Assembly (NCBI GenBank): GCA_027382625.1
Contig: JAJKFJ010021044.1
Location: 212,707-276,706 of the forward strand
Source: Tetmemena sp. SeJ-2015
Taxonomy: Eukaryota > Ciliophora > Spirotrichea > Sporadotrichida > Oxytrichidae
Length of the DNA: 64,000 bases
Direction: 5' to 3'
Position numbers and translations under genes: made by a program. Shown here piece by piece: positions 25,901 to 37,339 of this stretch. Every line of letters starts with the position of its first letter. The stretch's first letter is position 1. Under the pieces are notes generated by a model. The model saw nothing but the letters and a program-made list of their open reading frames with translations, did not search any database and was not told where the DNA came from.

Positions 25901-28552
25901 TGAATCTTTCTTTGAGACCAAGTTCGATAAATCTAAAATTCAAAAATCATAGGCCAAAAGAGAAGAGGCTGAGAAGCTTAAATAAACTATAGCCAAACCA
26001 GCATTAGAAGATGATCTATTCGATATGCAAGACGTAGGCTCAGGTACTGAATTTGCAGCAGTTAAACCGTGGGTGGGATAAATTAGAGAGCCTACTGGCT
26101 ATAACAAACCAAGAGTCAACTAAAGGCTCGCACCTGCCATCAAGGTTGATATCATTTATAAAAATAGTATCGACTGGGTTCATGGGTATAGATCAAGAGA
26201 CTCTAGAAATAATATAAGCTTACTCATAGATGGAGCAATTGCTTATCATGCAGCTGCCCTCGGAGTTGTTTATAATCCTCAAGAACACACCTAAAGGCAT
26301 TTCAATATGCACACTGATGACGTGACAGCCATTGCTTTTCATCCAGAGGGAAGACTAGTGGCCACTGGAGAAATAGGACCTAAGCCAGTAATTATAATTC
26401 TTAAATCTACATATGGGACGCTATTACCATGAATGTGGTACATAAAATGCAAGGAAAGCTGCTAAAGGGTATTTAAGCCTTAGCGTTCTCACCATCAGGA
26501 AAAACTTTGGGAGCTGTTGCTATGGATGACGATCATTCAGTGGCAGTTTACAATGTAGATACCGGAGCTCTGCTAGGTACTGATAAAGGAGACAAGGCAT
26601 GGATAATTGATATCTCTTTCAAGAATGATTAAACATTTGTAACTTCAGGAGTGAAGCACTTTAAAGAGTGGACAGTTGGATCAACTTTAGTCTCTAAGAA
26701 AGGACAGTTTGGTAAATATGATATGAGACACGGAGTTTGCAAGTTCATGGGCGAGTAATGTCTATCTGCATCTATAACTGGAGAACTTTATGTTTGGCAG
26801 GGCGTTTCAATATCAAAGACAGTAAAAGTTCATGACAAGCCTATGGATTGTATTCATGTCGCTGGCACATAGTATGTTCTAACTGGAGGAAAAGACTCCA
26901 AGGTGCAAGTGCTAGCTTATGGAACTCTTGCTCCCTTATTCTCATTTAATGTTGATGAAGCGGCATGGGGTTCAGTCTGTGGTAAAGTGAGAGCTCTCTA
27001 TCTTAATAACAAACAGCTATTCATTGGAACTCTAGGCTCAGAGATTTACGAGGTTCAATTCAATGCTCAGGCAAAGCAAATTAGTTAACCTAAATTGTTG
27101 GTGAATGGTCATTATTCTCCCAGCACAAAGGACAATAATTATATTTTAAATATTTCCAGTATCAATTTGTTAAGCAAAATTAAACTGAATTATTTAATGT
27201 ATAAATCTTAATTTTATCATCTCTTACTTATTTTTAAATTTATTTTAAGAGTTAAATTGTTTAATCAACAGGGTAGAATAATATCTATTTGTTTTTGTCA
27301 ATTTACTGCTAATTTTTAAAACATTTTGGAAATACTCCTACTATTCAAAGAGGCCCAATTTTTAATAGCAAAAGAAAGTGGGATGATAAATATTATTGTA
27401 AAATTAAATTATTTCGGAAGCATTTCTTTACTTTAGCCTTCTGACTAAATAATATTTATACTACATTATTTATGTTAGTTTCATAATAAAATTTGAAACA
27501 GAATAGATTATAAAAAAAGGTTTATTTTATTTAATATTATTTGTAACTTCTCCTAATTGTGTTCAATAATGAAGTTTGGGGTTTGACTATCATCCCTAAC
27601 AGAGATCAGTATGTAAGTGTGAGTGATGATGCTACTATGAGAGTTTGGGATCTGCAAGCTAGAAAGCAGATCAGGTGCTTGCCTTTGAATTTGGATCAAA
27701 ATAACCAACTCATCCCCATGGATTTTTAAATATTCTGTTACTAATGAGCTTCCAAATAGCACTAAAGCAAGATGCTGCGATGTTAGCAAAGATGGAAAAT
27801 TCTGCGCATTAGGTTTCAAAGATGGTCACTTCAGAATTTACGAGACCACTAACTGGAAGATGGTCGCTAAAAAGAAGGCCTCAGAAAAGATCCTTCAAGA
27901 CCTTAAGTTCTCTCCTAATAAATAAGATAAATTCCTAATTGCAAGATGTTGGCTGTTTCATCACACGACTTTGCTATTTACATTTACAGTCTTCCCAAAC
28001 TGGAGCTTATGAAACCTGTTTGTAAAGCGAGCACAGCAGGAGTTACTCACTTAGATTGGTCTTAGGATAGCACTGCTTTACACACGAATGACCTATCATA
28101 CGAGCTCTTATACTACAAAGTGCAGACTGGAACTCAAGACAAGAGTGGAGCAAGCAACTTCAGAGATGAAATCTGGGAGACATGGACATGTCCTATTGGT
28201 TGGCCCACCTAGGGCATTTGGCCAGCCTATGAAGATGGCTCTGACATTAATGCAGTGGATCGCTCTCATCAACCTCATCCCGATGGCTACCATCTCCTTG
28301 CCACAGGAAACGATAGCAGTCTTGTAAAGGTGTTTAGATACCCCTCAGCCGAAGAGAGGTCTGAATTCCTTGAGGTCAGAGGCCACTCTTCCCATGTTAA
28401 ATATTTATGAGATAATTTAACTTATTATTTCTAAATTCTCAGTTTACTAACGTCAAGTTTGACAGAAATGATGAGTATATTCTCTCAACTTTATTACATT
28501 TTAAACTGGTGGAAACGATACATGCGTCATTTAGTGGAAAATTACCCAATGA
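19939..28552 (+). CDS. Giant EF-hand plus triple EMAP (HELP/WD40) microtubule-associated protein, EML5/6-like
   Basis: Starts at ATG 19939 ([10 protein letters not shown], possible myristoyl Gly2) and ends at TGA 28550-28552. The N-terminus has EF-hands with good calcium loops: [12 protein letters not shown] (20240), [12 protein letters not shown] (20387) and [12 protein letters not shown] (20573). Three EMAP modules follow, each starting with a HELP-type motif: [11 protein letters not shown] (21013), [11 protein letters not shown] (23528) and [11 protein letters not shown] (26182). Each carries about a dozen WD40 blades, with [18 protein letters not shown] and EVWGLTIIP marking the second propeller. 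Metazoan EML5/6 also have three EMAP modules; the EF-hand fusion suggests a calcium-responsive microtubule or axoneme protein. Linkers between modules are acidic. More than ten IESs (11 to 431 bp) break the gene. The unresolved interval 21812-22250 is described separately. Confidence 0.92.
20957..20967. other. IES, 11 bp, short T-run pointer
   Basis: Removing 11 bp between T-runs at 20953-20956 and 20964-20967 turns a frameshift into [19 protein letters not shown], which leads into the first HELP motif. A longer repeat TTTTA, 10 bp apart, would give the wrong frame. Confidence 0.7.
21262..21291. other. IES, 30 bp, pointer TTAA (in frame)
   Basis: TTAA at 21258-21261 and 21288-21291. The insert keeps frame and has no TGA. 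Removing it gives [19 protein letters not shown], the usual spacing between WD blades, so it is inferred from protein length only. Confidence 0.6.
21674..21693. other. IES, 20 bp, pointer AAT
   Basis: AAT at 21671-21673 and 21691-21693. Removal joins [10 protein letters not shown] to [17 protein letters not shown] within a WD blade and corrects the frame. Confidence 0.8.
21812..22250. other. Large AT-rich IES in EMAP gene with coding-like island
   Basis: The EMAP reading breaks after GGGDGQIII (about 21815) and resumes at [16 protein letters not shown] (22243). About 430 bp between are not accounted for by the WD40 fold. The outer parts are AT-rich with many TGA. The middle (21890-22110) has protein-like stretches (see findings). 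Exact pointers could not be assigned. Confidence 0.55.
23254..23265. other. IES, 12 bp, pointer TAAAT (in frame)
   Basis: TAAAT at 23249-23253 and 23261-23265. Removal gives STGGEDKSIFQWKY, a regular WD ending. The insert adds four residues (FNFK) without a stop. Confidence 0.65.
23639..23655. other. IES, 17 bp, pointer TTA
   Basis: TTA at 23636-23638 and 23653-23655. Removal gives [19 protein letters not shown], parallel to the other two modules ([26 protein letters not shown]). Confidence 0.85.
23913..24290. other. IES, 378 bp, pointer CAGTTT
   Basis: CAGTTT at 23907-23912 and 24285-24290. Removal gives [17 protein letters not shown], a perfect WD blade. The insert is very AT-rich with stops in all frames. 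Confidence 0.92.
24408..24434. other. IES, 27 bp, pointer AAAT
   Basis: AAAT at 24404-24407 and 24431-24434. Removal gives [15 protein letters not shown], parallel to [15 protein letters not shown] in module 1. The insert is in frame. Confidence 0.7.
26393..26406. other. IES, 14 bp, pointer AAT
   Basis: AAT at 26390-26392 and 26404-26406. Removal gives [19 protein letters not shown], parallel to [19 protein letters not shown] in module 1. Confidence 0.9.
27140..27570. other. IES, 431 bp, pointer CAATAAT
   Basis: CAATAAT at 27133-27139 and 27564-27570. Removal gives [20 protein letters not shown], the start of the second propeller of module 3. The insert is AT-rich and non-coding. Confidence 0.92.
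28491..28507. other. IES, 17 bp, pointer AACT
   Basis: AACT at 28487-28490 and 28504-28507. Removal gives [17 protein letters not shown], the last WD blade, then TGA. Confidence 0.9.
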
Positions 28553-28638
28553 CCCTTAAATTTTGCAAGATTAATTTTTACTTAAACGATGAATTTTAGA
28601 GTAATTTTTAAAACAAAATTATAACCATAAATTAAAAA

Positions 28639-29943
28639 ATGAGTCTATTCAGTTTTTTAGATTTCTCAGGAAAGAACCAACTTCTGAAGCCATTCTCTTG
28701 CAATGAGATGAGTACAATCTATTCAGCTTACAGAGAAATGTACCTCCCATAGCTGAGAAACCCAACTGCAGATAATAATAGCATTATCAATATAAAAAGG
28801 TCTTCTCTTTTTTAATTATAAACTACAAGCTTAAACTTTAGAACTATGTAATGATGAACTCCTTCTTGCACATTATGACTGCAGGTGGCGCTCTGTATTT
28901 CTTTAGCAACTTCTTTGGGACAAGATTAGAAGAGATGTTTGCAAATTACTTGGGCTAAAAAAGAGGTCAATACGTGCAGATAGGGTTCTATGTGGTGAGC
29001 TTCTTGTGGATGACTTCTTGGCTTAATAGAAAAGAGAGACTTAACGTCAATCATTTGATAAACCCAAGAGACTAGAACGGAGAGGTGGCTCTTAGCCTCG
29101 TTATTAAATATTTCCCTCGCAAGATCAATCAAGAAAAATTTAAGAAAATCATGGAGGAGAAGTATGAGTCGCAAATTGTCAGGCTCAACATGTACTAGCA
29201 ACAATTAGGACAAGGATAGGAAGTGGATTATGTCAAGCTCGCTAATCCAGAGGCAGTTGCAAATTATCTCCAAAACTTAACTTAACCTGATTTAAGTATC
29301 CTTAAAATATTTTTGATGTCCAGCAAGCAAGTTAAATATAGTCTTAAGTACCAGGAGTAATTCCATAAAATTTGAATCAACTTGTTAATAATCCATTGAT
29401 CTAACCTTCATAGGTTAGCTAAAATTTGCAAGCTCATTCTGCTCAAGAAGCTCATGTGCAGAAAATACTTTAGGAATAATAAAGAGCGAAAGCCCTACAG
29501 TCTGGAACCCAACCATCAGCAACAACCTCAAATCTTAATCCTCTCAATTCTCCTTTAAGCTAAGAATAAGTCTCTCAATTGCCCGCTGAGTAGCAAGCAG
29601 AATACAAGTATCTTGAAATAGCCAGAAAGCGAATTATTGATTAGATGAGAGAGCAACAAATGTAGTCACCATACTTGAGCACCAACGCATAGATAGGCCA
29701 ACCAACTTAGGCTATGCTTCAAAATTAATAAAGCTAATCTTCAAATCCATACCTTAGCATCTCTCATATGGCAAAGCAAGACGACGTTTAAAAGCAGCCT
29801 CTCTAAAATTAGGTTTACTTTATACCTGAGCAAACTTAAGCACAAAGATATCAGTAAGATTAACAAGTATTTTTTTAATATAATTTAGGTACCAAGGCCA
29901 CTATGCTGGAATCATTTAGTAGGCAAAGAAGGATAGCTCATGA
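28639..29943 (+). CDS. Unrecognised membrane-associated protein with Gln-rich tail
   Basis: The start is ATG 28639 (MSLFSFLDFSGKNQLLKPFS). After a frame change near 28800 it continues with two hydrophobic stretches (FLHIMTAGGALYFFSNFF and VQIGFYVVSFLWMTSWL), then a charged helix (KFKKIMEEKYESQIVRLNM). A long Gln/Asn/Pro-rich region follows, with a conserved-looking helix AEYKYLEIARKRIIDQMREQ. A neat end is possible at TGA 29941-29943 if a 22-24 nt intron or IES near 29863 is removed (GHYAGIIQQAKKDSS). Without that the frame runs on into the next gene. It starts only 87 bp after the EMAP stop. No family is recognised. Confidence 0.5.
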
Positions 29944-29954
29944 AATATCAATAA

Positions 29955-30011
29955 GTCATTATTTCTTTACATTATAACTTCCCTATATTTCTAGCTCTTC
30001 TTTATCAATAA
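29955..30011. other. Possible IES, 57 bp, 9-bp repeat TATCAATAA
   Basis: TATCAATAA at 29946-29954 and 30003-30011 flanks AT-rich sequence. The length is a multiple of three, so frame gives no independent support. It could instead be non-genic sequence between two genes. Confidence 0.4.
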
Positions 30012-31325
30012 AGATGACATCGGGTCAAATCAAAAGTAGAGCAGTAGCAAATACCTTAACCTTCCTCCCCTTCCGTTGCATAAAATTAAAAATTTTCACG
30101 CTAATAACGATTAAGAGTACTATCCTAAGATCAAACAAGTCAAAAAGAAATCTAAGCCAATCCAATACAACTAAGAATAACAACCCAATACTTAAAACTC
30201 TAATAGAGAGAGTGAAGTTGAGCTAATTTAAACTAAGCAAAAATACGATGCACAAATAGATGGCTCATTTTAACTTGAAGAGCAAAAGAAAATTAAGAAA
30301 TTCAAAGTTAAGCCAAAAGAGAAGACAACCAATAAGTTTAACATCTAGCTTTTGTTAGAAAACAAGAAAAAGGTATAAAATCTCATTCAAGAGGTTGATC
30401 AAAACTTAAAGCAAGATTAGCTTATTTTCAATTTATTTTAGAGAGAATGAATTTTGTGAAATAGAAAACTAACTTAGAACAGTAGAGGAATTTTTCAAGC
30501 CTGGAGGATGAATTACCAGAATTGATTGAATAAGAAAATACTTAATAAAAATAGCCTAAAAAGCGTAGAAGGTCTATAATTATAGATTCAGATATTTCTC
30601 CTAAGTAAAAGAGCAAGCTCTAATAGAGGAGTAATTTTTTAGAGGATACTCCTAGCAAGGAAATTTTAGCAGCTCAAGAGACTTACATTTTTAATCAGTC
30701 TGTATCCCAGTCTTTGCAAAATGTTAGTCTTCCCTATTATCTGTAAAAGGCTGTTAATGCTAAGGCAGATGAAAGCTATAAAGACTAGCGTATCAACATT
30801 TATGGTGATTCTCTAAAAATATTTACAAATAGTTTTAATGATTCATTAGAAAAGGCTTAAAGCACTCCTGACAATGATCTCATATCTCAACAAAGAAAAG
30901 CCATGATAGATGATATCGAAGATGATGATATGAATCTAAAGAAACTCACTAAAATGTTTGAGAAATCTGGTTCTAGTAACCAATAGAGAGAAGGCTCTCA
31001 CAACTCTCTTAATGGATAAACATTGAACAATGGTGGGAATCAGAAATAAGAAGATTCAGTTGTGTAAATAATTAACAAAAAGCCACCCATAGTGAAAAGA
31101 AAGAAGACTATCCTCAATAAGGACGTTGAAGATCAAGATCTTAGTGACCTTTTTGATGAGCAGAGCATACCTCTAGGAAAATAAGTAGGACTTAAGAAAG
31201 TTGTAAAGCGAAAAAAGAAAAAGAAGAAAGTTAAAAAAGGTAAAAATTTTTCTGGAAGCGTTTAATCACAGAGTGTTTATCAAAGTTCTGTAGAAGACGA
31301 TAACACATATGCTATTGACTTATGA
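29990..31325 (+). CDS. Unrecognised charged protein with basic and acidic tracts (possibly nuclear)
   Basis: Coding runs from about 29990 to TGA 31323-31325. The first block reads HKIKNFHANNDQEYYPKIKQ then KKIKKFKVKPKEKTTNKFN. After a frame change near 30435 a long open frame begins NFVKQKTNLEQQRNFSSLED. It holds a nuclear-localisation-like run KQPKKRRRSIIIDSDISP, acidic segments (DDIEDDDMNLKKLTKMF), and a Lys-rich tract KKVVKRKKKKKKVKKGK near 31205. An ATG at 30014 starts a different frame, so the true start is unresolved. The composition fits a chromatin or nucleolar protein, but no domain is recognised. Confidence 0.5.
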
Positions 31326-31393
31326 TTTTATATTTCGAAGATTGAACTGAAGTTTATCTTTTTCAATTAATTGTAAAATAATAAGAAATATTT

Positions 31394-34300
31394 TCATTAA
31401 CCAAAAGCGCCTCCACCTGGGGTCTCTACTCTAATTCTAGCTCCAGCTTGCAAGATAAAATTTTAAATAAGATAGTTGAGTTTTTGGGGCCAAAATTTTA
31501 GACTCTTCCATTTGGATGAATGATCAAATTCTTGCCTCTCTTTCCATTTTCTCCACCTTTGAGACCATAAGGAGAAGAGGATCTTCTTTCACTAAGAATT
31601 CCAACTTGAATATTATCCTTAAGGAACTAAATATCTCTCACTATTCCATTTCCACCATGGAATCTTCCCTTACCTCCACTCTGTTCTCTAAAATGGAATT
31701 CTTTCAATAACACCGGATATCGCTGCTCAAATATTTCACAGTCAGTAATTCTCGTATTATAAAATTCTAAGAAGTAATAAGATATTAGTCATGTGAGTGT
31801 GAGTTCCATGCTTGCCGTGCCAAGAAGGACCAGCTCCTGAGCCTCCAGCTATTGTCTCATAATAGCCAAAGCTGCTATCTCCGAAAGTTAAGTTATTCAT
31901 CGTTCCTTGACTAGCAGCACAGGCTGAGAAAGCTTTCAGAATTACGTCAGTTATTCTTGATGATGTTTCAACATTTCCACCAACTACAGCAGCTGATATT
32001 GAAGGATTAAGAAGGCAGATCTTATTTTAATTTTTATAAGTTCTCAGGTAGGATTACTTAAATTGGATTCAGGCATCCTTAATTCAAAGGAATTTCAGTA
32101 TTTACTAAGCATCTTAAGGAATAGATTATCGCACTGCTAGTGATTGCTCTGGGTGCATTGCAATTGCCATACATCTCCGGATCTGTTTTAATAAATTAAT
32201 ATATGTTCCTGTGAAATCAAAAATCGCTGAGCCTTCATTCCTGTTAATATATATTTTGAATACATTTAAGTTAATTGTAAGTGCTAGCTTGATCATGCTT
32301 CCATCATCCATGTAATCAATAGCTGTGACTGTGTCTACCTCTTTCAATCCTTAAGACAAACTAAGCTCTCTAAGCATAGATCTTACGCTCTTCTCAGCGT
32401 TTTCTTGAATAAATTTCATGTAAGACTAGACATAAATTAAACTGTACTCCTCAATAAGACTTTGAACCAAGTTTATGCCTCTCTAATTAGCTGCAATTTG
32501 AGCCTTGAGATCGGACAAATTATCCGCTAAATTTCTAGTGCCAGTTATGAGAGGATTCTCTCCTTTCTAGTTCACCAGCAGACTAGTTATTCCTTCTTCT
32601 TAAAATTCTCCATTCTACACAAGTTTAAAACTTTCTATAGCTGCTCCTTCTTCATCTAAGCACTTCGAGAAACTTGGCATACTACCTGGCTGAATAAATA
32701 AATATAATGCCTCCAATATCAGCGTGATGGCCTCTTGAGGCCACATAAAAGACTGGGCTTCCGTTACTGAAGACTGGAGTTATTACTGTAATGTCTGGCA
32801 AATGAGTTCCCCCTGCTTTGGGGTGATTTGCAACTATAACTTCTCCTTCAAGCCACTCAGATCCCCATTTATTTACTTAATACCTCACTGCTTCTTACAT
32901 AGACCCCAAGTGTACTGGTAAATGAGGAGCATTAGCTACAAGATTGCCTTGTGGGTCAAACAGTGCACAAGAAAAATCTAGCCTCTCTTTTATATTTGTG
33001 CTGACTGAAGTTCTTTATAAAGTAAGACCCATTTATTCTGCAATCGACATGAATCTGTGTGCAAAAATAGATAGTTCAACCACATCTAAGGGAACTTCTT
33101 AGGTATTTTAGAATTTTTTATACTAGTCAGAGCTTTAAAACTCTCCAACTTAGATGTATACGTTTCCAAAGTCATCAATAATTGCCTCACAATTTGGCTC
33201 TATCAAAATAGTGCTTGTCTTATTTAAAATGATAGCAGGTCCATTTATTTTGTCTTAAGAACATAAATCTTCCAAATCATAAATTGGAGTCTCCATATAT
33301 TCTATGCTATTATTGATCTCATAATAAACCTTTGTAGAGTTAATTGGCAGAATCTATGAGTCTTCTTTTCTCTATTTAATCTCTGGCAATTTGAAATTAC
33401 TTGACTTTCCTAAAGATCTGACACGAACATTAAAAATATTTAATTATCAATGAGGACTCTTCTCTTTTAAAGCATGAATCCGAATTCTCTCTAATGCATC
33501 TATTAAAACTTTTCATCGAAATCATCTTTGTCTTCTGATGATTAGACCATAATGGAGGTATCTGTGCCTTCGTATCTTAAGTTAAGATATTTGATGTGCT
33601 CAATTTAGCTTTCAGAGAATCCTGACCTCAATAAGGAATTTGTACTGCTTTTAATAAATAAATTAATAAGTTCAGCAAATCTCGAGTGGATTACTACAAA
33701 GAATAAACTTAAATGATCTAATTTTACCTTTTAAAATGTCCTAAGAGTAAACGCCCATCAAAGGTTCTTCAGCTTCATGCACTACATCTGATAACCCTAA
33801 TCCGTAAGCACTTAGAATTCCGCAATACTTGTGAATGAAAATCCTCTAGATATTGTAAATTAATTTTGTAATAATCTTACATTTATTCCAAGATCTTTAG
33901 CTAGAGCACAAGCGTGTTACCCACCTGCTCCTCCAAAAATATTTAGAATATGATCTCTTGGATTAAATCCTCTTGCTTGAGTTAGTTATCTAATTGGTCT
34001 GCACATCGATTCATTTGCAACTCTAATGAAGCCAAGAGCTATCTCTTAAATCAATTATAAACTTCTAAGTTTAACTATTGAAGATTATTTTTTAGCTAAA
34101 AGTCATTAATCTCAGTAGACAGAGATTTAAAGGCATTTATTGTCCCTTCTAAATCTAGTGGCTCATTTTCTTTAGGTCCAAAGATTTTAGGGAAATATTC
34201 TGGGATCAACCTTCCAAGAAGGAGGTTAGCATCAGTTACTGTCAATTGCCCTCCAGTCTTCCAAAATAAAATATCCTGTAGCATACAGGACCAGGATCCG

Positions 34301-35659
34301 CACTTGCTGATTCAGGACCCACTTTATACATACCGTTTGCAAAGAAAAGTCTTGAGCCTCCACCAGCTGCGACTGTATTTATATTTAGCTGTGGAGCCTA
34401 AATAGAGACTCCAGCAATTGTAGTTTCGAAGATATGCTCGTATTAGTTCTCAAACCTCGACACATCAGTTGAAGTGCCTCCCATGTCAAATCCAATTGAT
34501 GGAAGTAAGTTATCTTGATTAAGGCCTAGATGCTGAATTTGGAATTCTTGAGAAGTAGTAGCGTATCCTACGACTCCTCCAGCAGGGCCTGAGAGAATAG
34601 CCTTAGAGCCTGAGAAATCATCAATCCTTGCTAGACCTCCGTCGCTCTACATGAAAAATACTTTAGAGTTGTCCAACAATTCATCATCAAATCCATGTTT
34701 GAATTGCGTGATGTATCTTTGAACTAGAAGTTAAATTTAATATTTAAGTATGCTTACTATGTGGGTTCAGATAAGAGTCTACGCAACAAGTAGATCCTCT
34801 TTTGACTATTTTTATTCTCTGCATGATTTAGTGAGACAAAGATATTTGAGAAAATCCGAGATTTTTCGCAATCTCTCCTATTCTCAATTCATGGTTGACA
34901 TATCCATAAGAGTGCATCAAGACTACTGCTATGCTGTCAAAACCTTTTTCAGTCTTAAGGTAATTTAGCTTTTACTTCACTTCATCATCATTTAAATCTT
35001 GAACAATCACAAACTTTTCATCATTTACTCCTTCAACAACCTTTAGATTAGCTAAGTTTTATTTGTCAAAGTCTTTTAGAGGTCTAATTCTTTCACTTAT
35101 CTCAACCACTTCTTCGTATAACTCTTCTGGTTTCTGCAGATATATAAATCTTAGAAAAATCTTACTTTGATTTCTAAGTCAAAGATCTTTGGTCTTTGTT
35201 AAGTTCCTATTGCAATAACATCTTTTAATCCCTCGTTGGAGACAAGTTAAATTTTAAGAATATGGAATTTAAAATATTTATGTAAGTGCTAGTCTTTCTC
35301 CCTTTCTCTCTAAAAGAGCGTTGGTAGCAACTGTGGTTCCCATCCTGATTGATTTAATTTGCTTTGAGGGAATTTTATCCTGTCTTGAAATGCTTTAATG
35401 TATAAACTCGGATACAATTCTTCTAATTCCCTCTGTAGGAGCATCCTTGTAGTTACAAATATTTCTGATTGAATAAATGAAATAAGTTCTTGAGATCAAC
35501 AGATAGCAATTTCATAATAACTTAATGGCTTGAATTAGTGATTGGGTCCACTACATTACAAAAGATGTCTGTGAACGTTCCTCCTCGATCTATTGAAAAG
35601 TAAAATTCTAGTTGATCTGGATTTTTGCTCCCAAAGATATTTTCAGACTATGATTCCAT
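31394..35659 (-). CDS. OPLAH-like: 5-oxoprolinase (ATP-hydrolysing), hydantoinase A/B type
   Basis: A full-length homologue of the single-chain 5-oxoprolinase (about 1,280 residues), which opens 5-oxoproline to glutamate with ATP in the glutathione cycle. The start is ATG 35657-35659; near the N-terminus lies the ATPase-like motif [13 protein letters not shown]. The hydantoinase A half carries [23 protein letters not shown] (34480), [12 protein letters not shown] and [16 protein letters not shown] (34225). The hydantoinase B half ends in the family signature [11 protein letters not shown] at the C-terminus, with TGA 31394-31396. A 14-bp IES with pointer GGA restores [13 protein letters not shown]; further short frame breaks imply more IESs or introns. 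The gene is convergent with the charged-protein gene (69 bp apart). Cytosolic location is expected from the family. Confidence 0.95.
34263..34276. other. IES, 14 bp, pointer TCC (GGA on the coding strand)
   Basis: TCC at 34260-34262 and 34274-34276. Removal restores [20 protein letters not shown] on the minus strand, one of the most conserved parts of 5-oxoprolinases. Confidence 0.9.
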
Positions 35660-35875
35660 TTAATACTTATTATCTATTATAAAGAGATTATAATCTAAAG
35701 TTTATTAAGAACATATTTTTTTCTTAAACAAGATTTACTTTAATACTTTTTATCCCTCAATTTATTTATATATAAGAATATTATTAAAAAGAAAGTTAAG
35801 CTTGAATATATATTTACAATCATAATAAATTCAGAACTATTTTCTTAATCTTTGATATGTTTAATTAGATTGAGT

Positions 35876-36249
35876 AAATACAACTCCATGAGAGTGCAAA
35901 CTACCTACGATTAAATTATGGAAGAAATATACAATAACGGGCCAGTTATCGCAGGACTGATTATCTATGATGACTTTGATAATTATGCGTCAGGAATTTA
36001 TGAAACTGGCCCAGATGCGTACGAGGAGGGAGCACACGCTGTAACGCTTATAGGATGGGGACATGATGGGTCCGGAAGATTATTCTGGAGAGCTCAAAAT
36101 TAATGGACTACTGACTGGGGAGAAAGCGGTTTCTTCAGAATTTAATTTATTTACTTAATTTATGCTGGTGAAGCTGGAATTGATGTCTTTATGTATAATA
36201 TAAATGCAAATTAGTCTTTACCATTGCTTGCGATGCTGACACTAAGTGA
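35876..36249 (+). CDS. 3' MDS of papain-family protease, copy A (upstream of its 5' half)
   Basis: Encodes only the C-terminal half of a C1A cysteine protease, from KYNSMRVQTTYDQIMEEIYN to TGA 36247-36249. It contains GPVIAGLIIYDDF, the catalytic His in GAHAVTLIGWGHD and the catalytic Asn in LFWRAQNQW. There is no N-terminal half upstream: the sequence before 35876 is AT-rich and then the start of the 5-oxoprolinase gene. It begins with AAATACAACTC (35876-35886), identical to the end of the 5' half at 37268-37278, as a pointer would be. Two IESs (18 and 29 bp) lie inside. Joining 5'A to 3'A through this pointer gives one continuous protease. Confidence 0.85.
36145..36162. other. IES, 18 bp, pointer AATTTA
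   Basis: AATTTA at 36139-36144 and 36157-36162. Removal gives GFFRIYAGEAGIDV. The paralogue has an IES at the equivalent codon with a different pointer (38886-38906). Confidence 0.8.
36191..36219. other. IES, 29 bp, pointer GTCTTT
   Basis: GTCTTT at 36185-36190 and 36214-36219. Removal gives AGIDVFTIACDADTK and TGA, matching copy B (VFTTACDADFK). Confidence 0.9.
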
Positions 36250-36534
36250 TTTCTTTAAAGTAGTTTAATATGTAGAATAACATTTTTATAATCAGGTCAC
36301 ATTAGACAAAGCTAAAATAATCGCTTCAATAAATGTTTTAACAAAGAATAATAAATATAATGCATTAGTTTAAAAGAAGGCAGAATTTATAGCCTTATAA
36401 TTCTTTGTAAAATATTAACTATTTCTAAAGAGTAGTAATAAATAAATATAAACAAAATTATTTTTATCCAAAGCTAATCGGTTGTCATAATCTAAAAAAA
36501 GATAAGTTATAAATAATTTAGTAATTTTAACCTA

Positions 36535-37278
36535 ATGAAACTTTAACTAGCAGGGCTAACTTACCTTTGCATTGGAATTGTATCTGCTGCTCTTCATCTA
36601 AAGTAACATTCTGTAAGACAAGAAGTAGTTGATAGAATAAGAAGTACATTTTTTTATTAACATAGACTAACTGGAGTCCCATGGAAGTTGACAAAAATCC
36701 ACTTTCTAAAAAGACTCTTGAGCAATTAAACAGAAGAGGAGGTCTTATGGGCTTCAAACCAAAGGAGTCTCAGTTAGACAAACTATTTAACATTTTTGGC
36801 TCACAGCTATTCAAATACATTGGATAATTTAAACGCGACTATTTTTCAACTTCAAAAGCACCTAAATCTACTATAAGATAAAATTTTAATCATATATTAG
36901 ACTTGAGAGTAGCCTCCCTAATACTTATGATCTAAGAACTTAATACTCAAATTGTGATTTTATCGTACAAGACCAAGGATACTGTGGCTCTTGTTGGTCT
37001 CACGCAGCCACTTAAATGCTTTCTTAAAGGTTTTGCATTCAAAGCGATGGAGACATTAACTTGCTGCTGTCTAGATAAGATATGGTTAGCTGCGACTATG
37101 GAAACTACGGATGTGATGGTGGATACCTAACAAGTTCTGTTTAATACTTGATGACTGAGGGTATTGTGACTGAGGACTGCCTTGACTATCATTCCTACAA
37201 TGGAGGCACTTTCGCATGCTAATATAAATGCGACAACAAGGACTCCACTTATCTTAAATATGGATGCAAATACAACTC
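36535..37278 (+). CDS. 5' MDS of papain-family protease, copy A
   Basis: Encodes the N-terminal half of the C1A protease. ATG 36535 starts a signal peptide (MKLQLAGLTYLCIGIVSAAL), then a short propeptide (LDKLFNIFGSQLFKYIGQF) and mature start LESSLPNTYDLRTQYSNC. The oxyanion Gln and catalytic Cys are in QDQGYCGSCWSHAA (36980-37015). Further conserved motifs are SRQDMVSCDY and GCDGGYLTSSVQYL. It ends KYGCKYNS at the pointer AAATACAACTC (37268-37278); beyond that the frame loses similarity. His and Asn of the active site are absent here and lie in the segment at 35.9-36.2 kb (or that at 38.6 kb). A lysosomal, phagosomal or secreted protease is expected from the family. The spacer from the 3' MDS end (36250-36534) is AT-rich and empty. 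Confidence 0.88.
36650..36663. other. IES, 14 bp, pointer ACAT
   Basis: ACAT at 36646-36649 and 36660-36663. Removal gives DRIRSTQTNWSPMEVDKN in frame. The paralogue has its 1082-bp IES at nearly the same place. Confidence 0.65.
36879..36901. other. IES, 23 bp, pointer AGA
   Basis: AGA at 36876-36878 and 36899-36901. Removal gives KAPKSTIRLESSLPNTYDL. Same codon position as the 21-bp IES at 40740-40760 in copy B. Confidence 0.88.
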
Positions 37279-37339
37279 AATTTTCTCAATGAGTTCTTAG
37301 TTTGTTTGGGCTTGGTTTTTGTTTAAATTAATTAAAAAT

